Shown here: positions 53,990-62,527 of the stretch, one piece after another
How the letters are laid out: every line of letters starts with the position of its first letter
Numbering within the stretch: the first letter of the stretch is position 1
Source of the DNA: Azophilus sp965221465
GTDB taxonomy: Bacteria; Pseudomonadota; Gammaproteobacteria; Pseudomonadales; Azotimanducaceae
Assembly: GCA_965221465.1 (NCBI GenBank)
Contig: OZ244892.1
Span: forward strand, 3,410,001-3,474,000
Direction of reading: 5' to 3'
DNA: 64,000 nucleotides
Program-made: the position numbers and the translations under genes
Notes under the pieces: model-generated
What the model was told of the DNA's origin: nothing
The model's input: only the letters and a program-made list of their open reading frames with translations
Database searches by the model: none

Positions 53990-54411
53990 AAGTGAGCGTG
54001 AAACTGTGCGAGGCTCGTTCATGCCAGATGCTGTCTGTGCGACGACCGGATTACTCGGCGAGACACATTGCGTGCGCGAAGCGGATGACCTCGGGTGCGG
54101 AGTGCTATGGGATGTGGTCGTTACCGAACCACGTGCGGAACACATTGGTGTTCTTGCGCTCGACCAGCGCGTTTGTGTGCCGAGCTCGGGACCTGGTGAC
54201 CCGCCCGACGCGCAGCTTCTCAAGGAGCGCGGCGATAGCGCGCCAGCGTTTTCCGAACGAAGGCGCAGACCCCGTTCCGATCCCGGGATTGCAAGATCAC
54301 CGCCTCGGTGCCCTCGATGAAAGCAAGAAGCTGCCCAATGATGCATAGCCGCCGCGTTTGGAAGTTTACAATCATCCTAGGCTGATGCGTCAGACATCCC
54401 TTCACCTTCAC
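53990..54411 (-). mobile_element. Degenerate transposase remnant (DDE integrase core)
   Basis: The minus strand encodes, across a frameshift near 54230, FVRKTLARYR then LLEKLRVGRVTRSRARHT and NALVERKNTNVFRTWFGNDH. A stop interrupts after HIP, and then comes SAPEVIRFAHAMCLAE. The NALVE-x-KN block carries the third acid of a retroviral-type DDE integrase core, as in IS481/ISNCY transposases. No complete gene or terminal repeats remain. Identical 14-base sequences at 54021-54034 and 54500-54513 flank it. Confidence 0.72.
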
Positions 54412-54513
54412 TTCGAGTTTAAATCAACGTTCGCTTCACCCTCATCTCGCATTGGGCATTACGCACGAAATGCCGCAGCAATCGTGAGTGGTTACTGAGA
54501 TGCCAGATGCTGT
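54021..54513. repeat. 14-bp direct repeat around the transposase remnant
   Basis: ATGCCAGATGCTGT occurs at 54021-54034 and at 54500-54513. The second copy is the start of the ABC ATPase gene (M-P-D-A-V). The left copy also reads M-P-D-A-V in one frame and then diverges. Confidence 0.75.
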
Positions 54514-55396
54514 AATCGCTGCCGATCTACGGATCAGAAGGGAGCGGCATTTCTTGCTTGCCATCGACAACCTGGTGCTTCCCGCCGGAGAAGTGCATGC
54601 CTTGGTGGGCCACAACGGTTCCGGAAAGTCCACCTTCCTGGAGGCGGTACTGGGGCTGATCGACCCGGATTCCGGCAGCGTTCGCGTGTTCGGTCAGCCG
54701 CTGTCGGAGTTGCGGCGACGGACGTCGCTGCGTCGGGCACTTGGCGCGCAGATACAGGGCGCCACCTGGAGCCCCGGCATCCGCGTGGATGAAATACTGG
54801 GTATTCATCGCACCCACTACGGAACATGGCACGACGAGTGCGCAGAAGCGCTTGGCATGGGAGAGTTGATGAAGCTGAGGTACCGCAAGCTCTCCACCGG
54901 CCAGAAGCGTCGGGTAGACCTCGCCGTTGCACTCGCCCATCGACCTGACCTGGCCATCCTGGACGAACCGACCTCAGGACTGGACCCGAACTTCGCCGGA
55001 AACCTGACGGCTCTTCTACAGGGCCTGCGAGCCGAGGGATCCACGTTGCTCGTCGCCACGCACAACGAAGCAGAGCTCGGCAACGCCGACAACATCGTAT
55101 GGCTGCAGTACGGCCGAGTGAAGGCAAAGGGAGGATTGCAGTCGTTGCTCGGCGAAATCCTGGGCGAAATTTCGATTTCGCTGGTCGTCGATCAACCGCA
55201 GGCGGCTACCTCTGCTCTTCAGAAGCATGCCAGCATCGTTGAAGTTGCCGGCAACAGAGTCAACGCCTACGGGGGAACTGCGCTGCGGCGCTTTGCCCTG
55301 TCCGGTGTAACCCACCTGCGGCCGGTCGAACTGCATGTCCGCGACGTGAATGCCGAGGACTTCCTGAGGCTGGTTCGGGAAGAGGCCGACGCATGA
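54500..55396 (+). CDS. ABC transporter ATP-binding protein
   Basis: A 298-residue ATPase with Walker A GHNGSGKST, signature LSTGQKRRVDL and Walker B LAILDEPTSGLD. The C-terminus after about residue 215 has an extra alpha/beta domain typical of ABC-2 exporters. ATG 54500 is used; GTG 54488 is an alternative. It overlaps the permease by four bases. It is more GC-rich than the five-gene operon and may be a separate cargo. The substrate is unknown. Confidence 0.92.
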   Translation: MPDAVIAADLRIRRERHFLLAIDNLVLPAGEVHALVGHNGSGKSTFLEAVLGLIDPDSGSVRVFGQPLSELRRRTSLRRALGAQIQGATWSPGIRVDEILGIHRTHYGTWHDECAEALGMGELMKLRYRKLSTGQKRRVDLAVALAHRPDLAILDEPTSGLDPNFAGNLTALLQGLRAEGSTLLVATHNEAELGNADNIVWLQYGRVKAKGGLQSLLGEILGEISISLVVDQPQAATSALQKHASIVEVAGNRVNAYGGTALRRFALSGVTHLRPVELHVRDVNAEDFLRLVREEADA

Positions 55397-56547
55397 CCAA
55401 CGCGCCGTCCGTCGGAACCAATCAACCGCCATGGTTCGGTTCCTTCGCAAAGCTCGCATGGGTTGAAACGAGGGCCTACCTGCGGGACCCAATTGCAGTG
55501 TTCTGGACTTTCCTGTATCCGACCATCCTGCTCGTCGTGATGATGGCGCTGTTCGGCACTCCGGGAATTCAGGCGCCAAGCCTGGAAACCGACATCGTCG
55601 CCAAAGACGGTCAGCATGCGCAGTTGACGCAACTACTGGAACGGCGTGCGTCCTTATTCGACGGGGTGACGCTCGACTATCGGGTGATAGACGCCGATGA
55701 GCCAAGCCCGCGAGGCCGTGTGAGAGTCGAGCTGCCAGTCGACTTCAGGCCGTCACGCGACAACCCACAGGCGATTACGTTACGGCTCGAAGGGGAGCCT
55801 GACGCCAACAGCGGAAGCGTGATATCGATGATGTCTGCGGTGATTGCGGATCTGAATCTGGAACTCGCCGGGAAAGATGCAAGCGTTGTCTTGCATTACG
55901 AGATCGGCTCGGACACGGAAGCCTCACCCGCATACCCCCGGAGCACCTACTATGTGATCGGCCTGACCGTGCTGACGATCGTATCGACGGCCTTGTTTGG
56001 TTTCACAGGCCCGTTGATTGCGCTACGTGCGGAAGGCGGTCTGAAGCTGTTCCAAGCCATGCCCATCCGTCGAATCGCGTTCATGCTCGGTTACGCGACC
56101 TGCCGAGTTCTTGTTCTGCTCGTCTTCGCGTTTTTTTACATGTATCTGGGCATGTGGGCTTATGGGGCTGATCGGTCAATGTCCTCCGGCAGTTGGCCGT
56201 TGCTCATGTTTCTGGTCGCACTCTCGTCCGCGGCCTTTCTTTGCCTGGGCATGGCCATTGCCGGTTTGGTAACCAAGATCAACACCGCCAACGCCCTCAT
56301 AAACCTGGTCAACCTTCCGATAATGTTCCTTTCGGATCTGTTCATACCGATCTCACTCATGCCGGATGCGATTGAATCGCTTGCCCGGTACTCTCCAGTG
56401 TATTTTCTTGCGGATTCGATGCGTCAGGCTGCCACCGGCACAGCAGGATTGCTGGAAATCTGGCCGACAATCTTCTATCTGATTGCGCTGGCGGCGATCG
56501 GGACCGTCATCGCCGCTTGCACCTTCCGCTGGAACACTCGGGGATAA
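55393..56547 (+). CDS. ABC-2 type transporter permease
   Basis: A 384-residue membrane protein. The first helix is near residues 40-60, then a large extracytoplasmic loop (about 60-190), then five helices (about 195-380). This is the layout of ABC-2 permeases with an extended loop, as in drug, polysaccharide or lipid exporters. It pairs with the ATPase upstream. It ends 72 bases before the envC stop, on the opposite strand. Confidence 0.9.
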   Translation: MTNAPSVGTNQPPWFGSFAKLAWVETRAYLRDPIAVFWTFLYPTILLVVMMALFGTPGIQAPSLETDIVAKDGQHAQLTQLLERRASLFDGVTLDYRVIDADEPSPRGRVRVELPVDFRPSRDNPQAITLRLEGEPDANSGSVISMMSAVIADLNLELAGKDASVVLHYEIGSDTEASPAYPRSTYYVIGLTVLTIVSTALFGFTGPLIALRAEGGLKLFQAMPIRRIAFMLGYATCRVLVLLVFAFFYMYLGMWAYGADRSMSSGSWPLLMFLVALSSAAFLCLGMAIAGLVTKINTANALINLVNLPIMFLSDLFIPISLMPDAIESLARYSPVYFLADSMRQAATGTAGLLEIWPTIFYLIALAAIGTVIAACTFRWNTRG

Positions 56548-56619
56548 CCGTGCCGGGCGCAGCCCGACTGCATGCCCGAGATAGACTGCCCCACGCTTAG
56601 CTGTGATGAACCGAATTGC

Positions 56620-57786
56620 TCAGGAGCCCCGGCGACGGGCTATCCAGCGCAACGGGTCGGTGGACTTGCCGCGTTGTCGAACTTCGAAATACAGACCCGT
56701 CGTTCGCGTGCCGCCGCTCTGTCCCGCATGAGCGATCACCTCGCCGCTTTCCACCATGTCGCCGGGGCGCTTGGTCAGCCTGTCCGCGTGCCCGTAAAGC
56801 GTCATGTAGCCGTCGCCGTGGTCCAGGATTGTCAACAGGCCGAAGCCGCGCAACCAGTCGGCAAAGACCACCCGTCCCCTAAAGACAGCACGAACCGGAC
56901 TGCCCGGCTCTGCTCGCATGACCAGACCATGCCACTCGAGGCGCCCGTCGGCACGCGGTTGCCCGAATCGGTTGACCAGCACGCCATCGAGCGGCCAGGG
57001 CAGCGTACCCTTGCGGTCGGCAAAACCGAACCCGTCGAGACCGGGTGAGCGCCGCTGCAGTTCGGTGAGCAGCGTCCGCAGGCGCTCCTGATCTTCGAGC
57101 AGCGCCTCTCGCCGACTCGTTCGGTCTTCCACATCCCGTCCCAGGTTTGCGATCAGCGTTCGGCGCTTTGCCCGGCTTTGCTCCAGTTCCTCGCTGCGGT
57201 CGACCAATCGCCGCCATTCCTCCCGTTCCGCCGTCTCGCGCGCGGCCAGCTCCGCCGCGTTTCGCTCGAGTTGCAACGATGCAAGTCGATAGGACTCCAG
57301 GGCATCGAGGCGCGCTCCGACGAGATGGCGGTGGTAAACCAGCAGGCGCTGAGCCGACGCGAGTGCTCCCTGGTCGAGCAACAGTTCCAGGAAATCCCGG
57401 TGTCTCAGCCGGTACGCGGCGGCCAGGTGCTGCCCGATGCGATCAGCCTCGCGAATACGGTTCTGCTCGAGTGTGCCGCGTTCCGCATCGAGCCGGGTCA
57501 GTTCCTTGCCGATGCGGGCGAGCGCCGCATCGCTGGCTTCCACCGCGGCGGCGGCTGCTGCCACGGCGCGGTCTTGCCCGCGCAGATCCGCAAGCAGGCG
57601 CAAACGACGCTGCTCCGCCCGGGAAAGCCAGGAATCCAGGTTGTTCAAACGGTCTGCAAGTTGCTGGAGTTCCGCCTGAATCCGCTCGCTGTCCGCCCGC
57701 TCTGCTGCCAGAGTCGAAACCGACTGAAGACCGGCCAGGAGGAAGAGGAAAAGCCCGATTTGGCGCCTGCACGGCACGCCGGTCAC
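56620..57786 (-). CDS. envC: Murein hydrolase activator EnvC
   Basis: A 388-residue periplasmic protein with a signal peptide ending near residue 28. A long coiled coil follows (about 30-250) and then a LytM/M23 domain (about 275-385). The LytM motifs are degenerate: the metal ligands of true M23 peptidases are not all present (LDHGDGYMTLYGHAD is kept but the first histidine motif is WHGL). This fits an activator of amidases such as AmiA/B. Its stop region is duplicated at the other island boundary. It overlaps gpmI by four bases. Confidence 0.94.
   Translation of the reverse strand: MTGVPCRRQIGLFLFLLAGLQSVSTLAAERADSERIQAELQQLADRLNNLDSWLSRAEQRRLRLLADLRGQDRAVAAAAAAVEASDAALARIGKELTRLDAERGTLEQNRIREADRIGQHLAAAYRLRHRDFLELLLDQGALASAQRLLVYHRHLVGARLDALESYRLASLQLERNAAELAARETAEREEWRRLVDRSEELEQSRAKRRTLIANLGRDVEDRTSRREALLEDQERLRTLLTELQRRSPGLDGFGFADRKGTLPWPLDGVLVNRFGQPRADGRLEWHGLVMRAEPGSPVRAVFRGRVVFADWLRGFGLLTILDHGDGYMTLYGHADRLTKRPGDMVESGEVIAHAGQSGGTRTTGLYFEVRQRGKSTDPLRWIARRRGS
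56627..56866 (-). repeat. Direct repeat, right boundary of the island (envC 3' end)
   Basis: This is the functional copy of the sequence at 46306-46545 (235 of 240 identical). Both copies have the same orientation. The intervening sequence plus one repeat is 10,321 bases. Confidence 0.92.
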
Positions 57787-59330
57787 GCGCTCCGGCGCTG
57801 CCGAATTCGGGCAAGGCTCCGACCGGTCATTTCCGACGGAACCCCGAGACCCATGAGTTCCAGCAGTGTGGGCGCCACATCGGCCAGGGTCCCCCCCGGC
57901 TCGAACGACAGCTCGTCGGGGCCGATGTAAACGAGCGGCACGAGCTCCGACGTGTGCGCCGTGTGGGGTTGTGCCGATACGGCATCGTGCATCTTCTCCA
58001 CGTTGCCGTGGTCTGCCGTGACCAGCATTCGGCCCCCATGCGCCGCCAGGGCCTGCTCGAGGCGCCCAAGACAGACATCCAGCGTCTCAACGGCGCGAAC
58101 GGCCGCATCGAACACACCGGTGTGGCCGACCATGTCGCCGTTGGCATAATTGCAGACGATCAGGTCGAAACGCCCTGAAGCGATGGCCGCGACCAGTTCA
58201 TCGGTCACCTCGGGCGCACTCATTTCCGGTTGCAGGTCGTAGGTGGCGACACCGGGGCTCGGGACGAGTATGCGTTCCTCCCCTCGGAAGGGCTCCTCCC
58301 GGCCACCGGAAAAGAAGAACGTGACGTGCGCGTACTTTTCGGTCTCCGCAATGCGCAGTTGCCGCTTGCCGAGCCGCGCCAGGCACTCGCCGAGTGTATT
58401 GGTGATTTCGGGCGGTTCGAACACGCAATCCGCAGCGATGTCGTCGGCATATCGGGTGAGGGTAACGAAACCGGTGAGCGGCGCGAAGGAACCTCGGTCG
58501 AACGCGTCGAAATCCGGCTGCGTCAGCGCCCGGGTCAGTTGCCGAGCCCGGTCGGCGCGGAAATTCATGAACAGGGCAGCATCGTCCGGCAGCAACCGTG
58601 GCGCTTCATCTCCAGCCTTCACGATCAGCGTCGGTTGCACAAATTCGTCCGATTCGCCGCGCGCGTAGGCAAGGTCGAGCCCGCGGCATGCATCCTCGGC
58701 CCGGAAGTCCGCCGCCCCGTCGACGAGCAGCCGCCAGGCTTTCTCGACCCGGTCCCAGCGTTGGTCCCGGTCCATGGCGTAGTAACGCCCCGTGATCGAT
58801 GCGACCCGGCCGACCCCCAGCGACTTAAGCATGGCTTCCGCCCTTTGCAGCGAAGCACCGGCACTCTTCGGCGGCGTATCGCGGCCATCGAGAAAGGCAT
58901 GCAGGCGAATGCGCGCCACACCCTTGCGGGCCGCCAGCCGCAGCAATTCGAAAACCTGCTCTTCGTGGGAATGCACGCCTCCGGGCGACAGCAGGCCCAT
59001 GACATGCAGGGCGCCGCCGGCACGCCGAACCCGGGCAAACAGGGCATCCAATACCGCTTTGTTGTCGAGTTCGCCCTGTTCGACGGCCGCCTCGATGCGG
59101 CTCAAGTCCTGCAGAATCACCCGGCCGGCGCCGAGATTCATGTGCCCGACCTCGGAATTGCCCATCTGCCCGGCTGGCAGGCCGACATCCCGGCCCGATG
59201 CGGAAATCAGCGTGTGCGGCCGGGTTTCGAGAAACCGGTCCCAGTTGGGGGTTCGTGCCGCAGCAATGGCGTTGTGCTCCACCGCTTCCCGGTGACCGAA
59301 ACCATCGAGCACGACGAGCAGCGTGGTCAT
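57783..59330 (-). CDS. gpmI: 2,3-bisphosphoglycerate-independent phosphoglycerate mutase
   Basis: A 515-residue manganese-dependent phosphoglycerate mutase. Ser59 in MGNSEVGHMNLGAGR carries the phosphate; metal ligands are in LLVVLDGFG, NYANGDMVGHTG and VTADHGNVEKM. A start at 59330 (MTTLLVVLDGFG) is preferred to one seven codons upstream. It heads gpmI-envC-(island)-ctpA. Confidence 0.96.
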   Translation of the reverse strand: MTTLLVVLDGFGHREAVEHNAIAAARTPNWDRFLETRPHTLISASGRDVGLPAGQMGNSEVGHMNLGAGRVILQDLSRIEAAVEQGELDNKAVLDALFARVRRAGGALHVMGLLSPGGVHSHEEQVFELLRLAARKGVARIRLHAFLDGRDTPPKSAGASLQRAEAMLKSLGVGRVASITGRYYAMDRDQRWDRVEKAWRLLVDGAADFRAEDACRGLDLAYARGESDEFVQPTLIVKAGDEAPRLLPDDAALFMNFRADRARQLTRALTQPDFDAFDRGSFAPLTGFVTLTRYADDIAADCVFEPPEITNTLGECLARLGKRQLRIAETEKYAHVTFFFSGGREEPFRGEERILVPSPGVATYDLQPEMSAPEVTDELVAAIASGRFDLIVCNYANGDMVGHTGVFDAAVRAVETLDVCLGRLEQALAAHGGRMLVTADHGNVEKMHDAVSAQPHTAHTSELVPLVYIGPDELSFEPGGTLADVAPTLLELMGLGVPSEMTGRSLARIRQRRSA

Positions 59331-59469
59331 TGAAGTAAGCCGGTCGTTCAAGACAACGAGAATTCCAACGGGTCCCGGCGCCGCCGGCTCGCAATCTAGG
59401 CCGGCACCACAGCGGGAGAACTCAGGGCTCCCTTATTCTAGCTTGACTGCGCGCCACAGGTTCAGCAGA

Positions 59470-59735
59470 CGAAGCAACTCGCATGAAACGAGTTTTCAAG
59501 TTATTGATTTTAAAGCACTCATTGGCGTGGAGAATCGTCTCTTCGATCGGGCTCCGAGAACCGGTATGCGGTACGTGCATGCGGCGCACCAGGCGGCAGC
59601 GCTTACGGCTACGATAGGCGCCAGAGCGAGCCCTGACAGCGTCGCATACACGCACCGCACACCGGTTCTCTCCCAGCGAGCCTTTGTTGCTTTCACGTCC
59701 GCGGTCGGGCCTCGGAGTGGCAATTTGCGTGGAAC
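59470..59735 (+). repeat. Intergenic repeat family, copy E (between gpmI and the rhodanese gene)
   Basis: It has the left end (TTTTCAAGTTATTGATTTTA) and a 115-bp inner cassette at 59556-59670 with arms GAGAACCGGT and ACCGGTTCTC. TCC flanks both sides. The right outer segment diverges soon after CAGCGAG, so the copy may be partial there. Confidence 0.85.
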
Positions 59736-59881
59736 AGTTTTTGCGGTGGTGACGCTGTATAATCGCCGCGGCGCCGGCGGGGCCGAGGCGGCATTCTCCG
59801 GCAGGGCAATCCGCAACGCATGCAATTCGGCGCCCCGCCGGCCTCGGGCCGGATGCTTACCGCAATTGACACCCAGCGGCC

Positions 59882-60298
59882 ATGGACCAGGTATTCGAAT
59901 TCATTGGCAATCACCCGATTCTCGTCGCCGCGTTCGTCATATTGCTGGCGCTATTCATCAGAAACGAGACTCGGCGCGGCGGTCGCTCGGTGAGCGCCCA
60001 GCAACTCGTCGACCTCGTCAACAGGGAGAACGCACTCGTGCTCGATGTTCGGGAAAAGAAGGAATTCGACGCCGGCCACATCGTCGATGCGCTCAACATA
60101 CCGTTCGCCTCGCTGGACGGCCGGATGAACGAACTCAAGAAACACCGCGAGCGGCCCATCGTGGTCGCCTGCAAGATGGGGCAGCATTCCGGTACGGCCG
60201 GCTCCATCCTGCGGAAGCACGGGTTCGAGAATGTCTCCCGGCTTACCGGCGGCGTGGCCGAATGGCGGAATCAAAGCCTGCCGGTGGTGAAGGCATGA
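59882..60298 (+). CDS. Membrane-anchored rhodanese (YibN-like)
   Basis: A 138-residue protein with one N-terminal membrane helix (residues 12-27) and a single cytoplasmic rhodanese domain. The active-site loop is ACKMGQHSG with Cys97. The start MDQVFEFIGNHPIL is typical of YibN-like proteins, which lie before secB in many gammaproteobacteria. Here it overlaps secB by four bases. The usual grxC between them is absent. Confidence 0.9.
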   Translation: MDQVFEFIGNHPILVAAFVILLALFIRNETRRGGRSVSAQQLVDLVNRENALVLDVREKKEFDAGHIVDALNIPFASLDGRMNELKKHRERPIVVACKMGQHSGTAGSILRKHGFENVSRLTGGVAEWRNQSLPVVKA

Positions 60299-60741
60299 CT
60301 GCCCAGGTTCGTCTGGAGCGCATCTATCTCAAGGATGCCTCCTGGGAGTCGCCGAGGAGCCCCCAGGTATTTGCCGAGAACTTTCAGCCGGAAGTTCAGG
60401 CCGATATCAACACGCGCTCCAACCGGCTGGACGACGACCGGTTCGAGGTCGTACTCACGGTGACGCTACGCGCCAAGCAGGAGGGCGGCAAGACGGCGTT
60501 CATCGTCGAGATACAGCAGGCGGGGGTCTTTGCGGTGGAAGAACTCGAAGGTGAACCGCTGCAGCGCATGCTGGCCACCCTGGGCCCGACGACCCTGTTC
60601 CCCTACGCGAGAGAAGCGATCGACAACCTGACCCTCAAGGGCGGATTCCCCGCATTGCACATGGCTCAGGTCAACTTCGACGCCCTGTATCTCGAGGCAC
60701 TGCGCAAACAGCAGGAACAGGGCCAGGAAGTCACTCACTGA
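60295..60741 (+). CDS. secB: Protein-export chaperone SecB
   Basis: A 148-residue tetrameric chaperone that keeps preproteins unfolded for SecA. The characteristic start is LERIYLKDASWESP-SP-VF. Further matches are VEIQQAGVFAV and PTTLFPYAREAIDNLTLKGGFPALHMAQVNFDALY. ATG 60295 overlaps the rhodanese stop. Confidence 0.96.
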   Translation: MTAQVRLERIYLKDASWESPRSPQVFAENFQPEVQADINTRSNRLDDDRFEVVLTVTLRAKQEGGKTAFIVEIQQAGVFAVEELEGEPLQRMLATLGPTTLFPYAREAIDNLTLKGGFPALHMAQVNFDALYLEALRKQQEQGQEVTH

Positions 60742-60798
60742 CCGAGGCCGGCGTTGCCGTTGCGCACGTTTCGCGTGGGCAACCAGCAAAGGGCGCCC

Positions 60799-60990
60799 CC
60801 TGTTCGTCCAAGTCGAAACCATTCCCAACCGCAACAGCCTCCCAGCCATCCTGTTGCGAAAAGCCTGGCGCGGCGGCAAGCGCATCCGCAAGCAAACGCT
60901 GGCCGACCTCTCCCAGTTGCCCCCCCGATCTCGTCGAGGGCATTCGCCGGACAATCCCAAGAACCGCTTTGCCATGGACACGCAGCCGAC
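60799..60990 (+). mobile_element. Fragment of an IS1634-like transposase
   Basis: One frame reads VQVETIPNRNSLPAILLRKA, then W-RGGKRIRKQTLADLSQLP and, after a frameshift at a run of seven C, DLVEGIRR. This matches the N-terminal part of IS1634-type transposases. Nothing of the catalytic domain remains. Confidence 0.6.
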
Positions 60991-61123
60991 CCCGTAAAGC
61001 GCCGCGCCTTCGAACTGCTCGACATCGTTCCCGTGAAAATGTTCCCAGTACGCGTCCAGGTTGAATAACGCTAAATCGCTGAAACGATTACACTAACTGA
61101 CAAATCGGCGCGTGAAGTTCCGG

Positions 61124-62527
61124 CTACAGATCCAGTTCCGCGATCTTGCGGGTCAGCGTATTGCGCCCCCAGCCGAGCAGTTCGGCGGCTTCCTTGCGCC
61201 GCCCCCCGGTGTGCTTCAGCGCCGTGACTATGAGGGCGCGCTCGAAGGCCGGCTGTGCTTCGTCCAGGACGGGCCTTTTTCGGTTCGAGGCCAGGGCCGC
61301 TCCCACCCAGTCGGCCAGCGCCGCTTCCCAGGACAGGGAACGGGGCACCGCGCCTTGACCTTTTAGTTCCGGGGGCAGGTCGTCGATCAGTACCCGGCGC
61401 CCGGTGACCATGACCGCGAGCCAGCGGCAGGTGTTTTCGAGCTGACGAACGTTGCCGGGCCACGGCAGATCGGCAAGGTAGTCGAGCGTTCGCGAATCGA
61501 ACTGCTTCGGTTCCTCGCCGATTTCCCGGGTGGCGCGCTCCATGAAATGGGCGGCGAGCAGCGGAATGTCCTCCCGGCGATCGGCGAGCCCGGGCACGTG
61601 CACCCGAATCACGTTCAGGCGGTGGAACAGGTCCTCGCGGAACCGGCCCTTCTGCACCAGTGTCTCGAGTTGCTGGTGGGTCGCGGCGACGATGCGCACG
61701 TCCACCTCGATGGGGTCGTAACCGCCCACCCGATGAAACTCGCCCTCGGCGATGACCCGCAGCAACCGCGTCTGCATCTTCATGGGCATGTCGCCGATTT
61801 CGTCGAGGAACAGGGTTCCACCGTTGGATTGCTCGAATCGCCCGATACGTCGCCCGGCAGCACCGGTGAACGCTCCCTTCTCGTGGCCGAACAGTTCCGA
61901 CTCGATAAGCTCGCCAGGAATCGCCGCCACGTTCAGGGCAACGAACTGGCGGTGCGCCCGCGGGCTGTGCTGGTGCAGGGCACGGGCGATCAGTTCCTTG
62001 CCGCTGCCGGAAGGGCCGTTGATGAGCACCGTGACGTTGGAATTGGAGAGCCGGCCGATGGCTCGGAACACCTCCTGCATCGCCGGCGCCTGGCCGATGA
62101 TCTCGCCATCGCCGGCGCTCAGGGGTTTGACCTCCGCTTCGTGCAGCTGACCGTGGGCTACGGCACGCCGTACGGCCGCCACGGCCTCGTCGATGTCGAA
62201 CGGCTTCGGCAGGTATTCGAACGCCCCACCCCGATACGAGGAAACCGCACTGTCGAGGTCCGAGTACGCGGTCATCACGATCACCGGCAGGTCCGGCTTC
62301 GAGTCGCGCAACCGTTCGAGCAGCTTCAGGCCATCCATGCCGGGCATGCGGATGTCCGTGAGGACGGCGGCCGGGCGGTCGCTCACCAGGGCTTCGACGG
62401 CCAGATCGGCGTTCGCAAAGGTGCGAATGGGAATACCCACTTGACCGAGCGCCTTTTCCAGCACCCAGCGAATCGACCGGTCGTCGTCGACGACCCAGAC
62501 GGCCGCGGGATCCTGGGTCCCGTTCAT
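61124..62527 (-). CDS. ntrC: Nitrogen regulation response regulator NtrC
   Basis: A 467-residue sigma54 activator. The receiver domain has phospho-acceptor Asp58 in VLTDIRMPGMDG. The AAA+ domain has Walker A GPSGSGKE (171-178) and the sigma54-contacting GAFTGA loop (218-223). A Fis-type helix-turn-helix lies at the end (KEAAELLGWGRNTLTRKI). It is translated from ATG 62527, which overlaps the ntrB stop. Likely targets are the NtrC sites at 28331-28370 and 63787-63803. Confidence 0.97.
   Translation of the reverse strand: MNGTQDPAAVWVVDDDRSIRWVLEKALGQVGIPIRTFANADLAVEALVSDRPAAVLTDIRMPGMDGLKLLERLRDSKPDLPVIVMTAYSDLDSAVSSYRGGAFEYLPKPFDIDEAVAAVRRAVAHGQLHEAEVKPLSAGDGEIIGQAPAMQEVFRAIGRLSNSNVTVLINGPSGSGKELIARALHQHSPRAHRQFVALNVAAIPGELIESELFGHEKGAFTGAAGRRIGRFEQSNGGTLFLDEIGDMPMKMQTRLLRVIAEGEFHRVGGYDPIEVDVRIVAATHQQLETLVQKGRFREDLFHRLNVIRVHVPGLADRREDIPLLAAHFMERATREIGEEPKQFDSRTLDYLADLPWPGNVRQLENTCRWLAVMVTGRRVLIDDLPPELKGQGAVPRSLSWEAALADWVGAALASNRKRPVLDEAQPAFERALIVTALKHTGGRRKEAAELLGWGRNTLTRKIAELDL

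Noticed and set aside
60466..61068. Long minus-strand frame over secB and the IS fragment
   Set aside because: It overlaps the well-supported secB on the other strand, shows no family similarity, and is explained by high-GC shadow coding.
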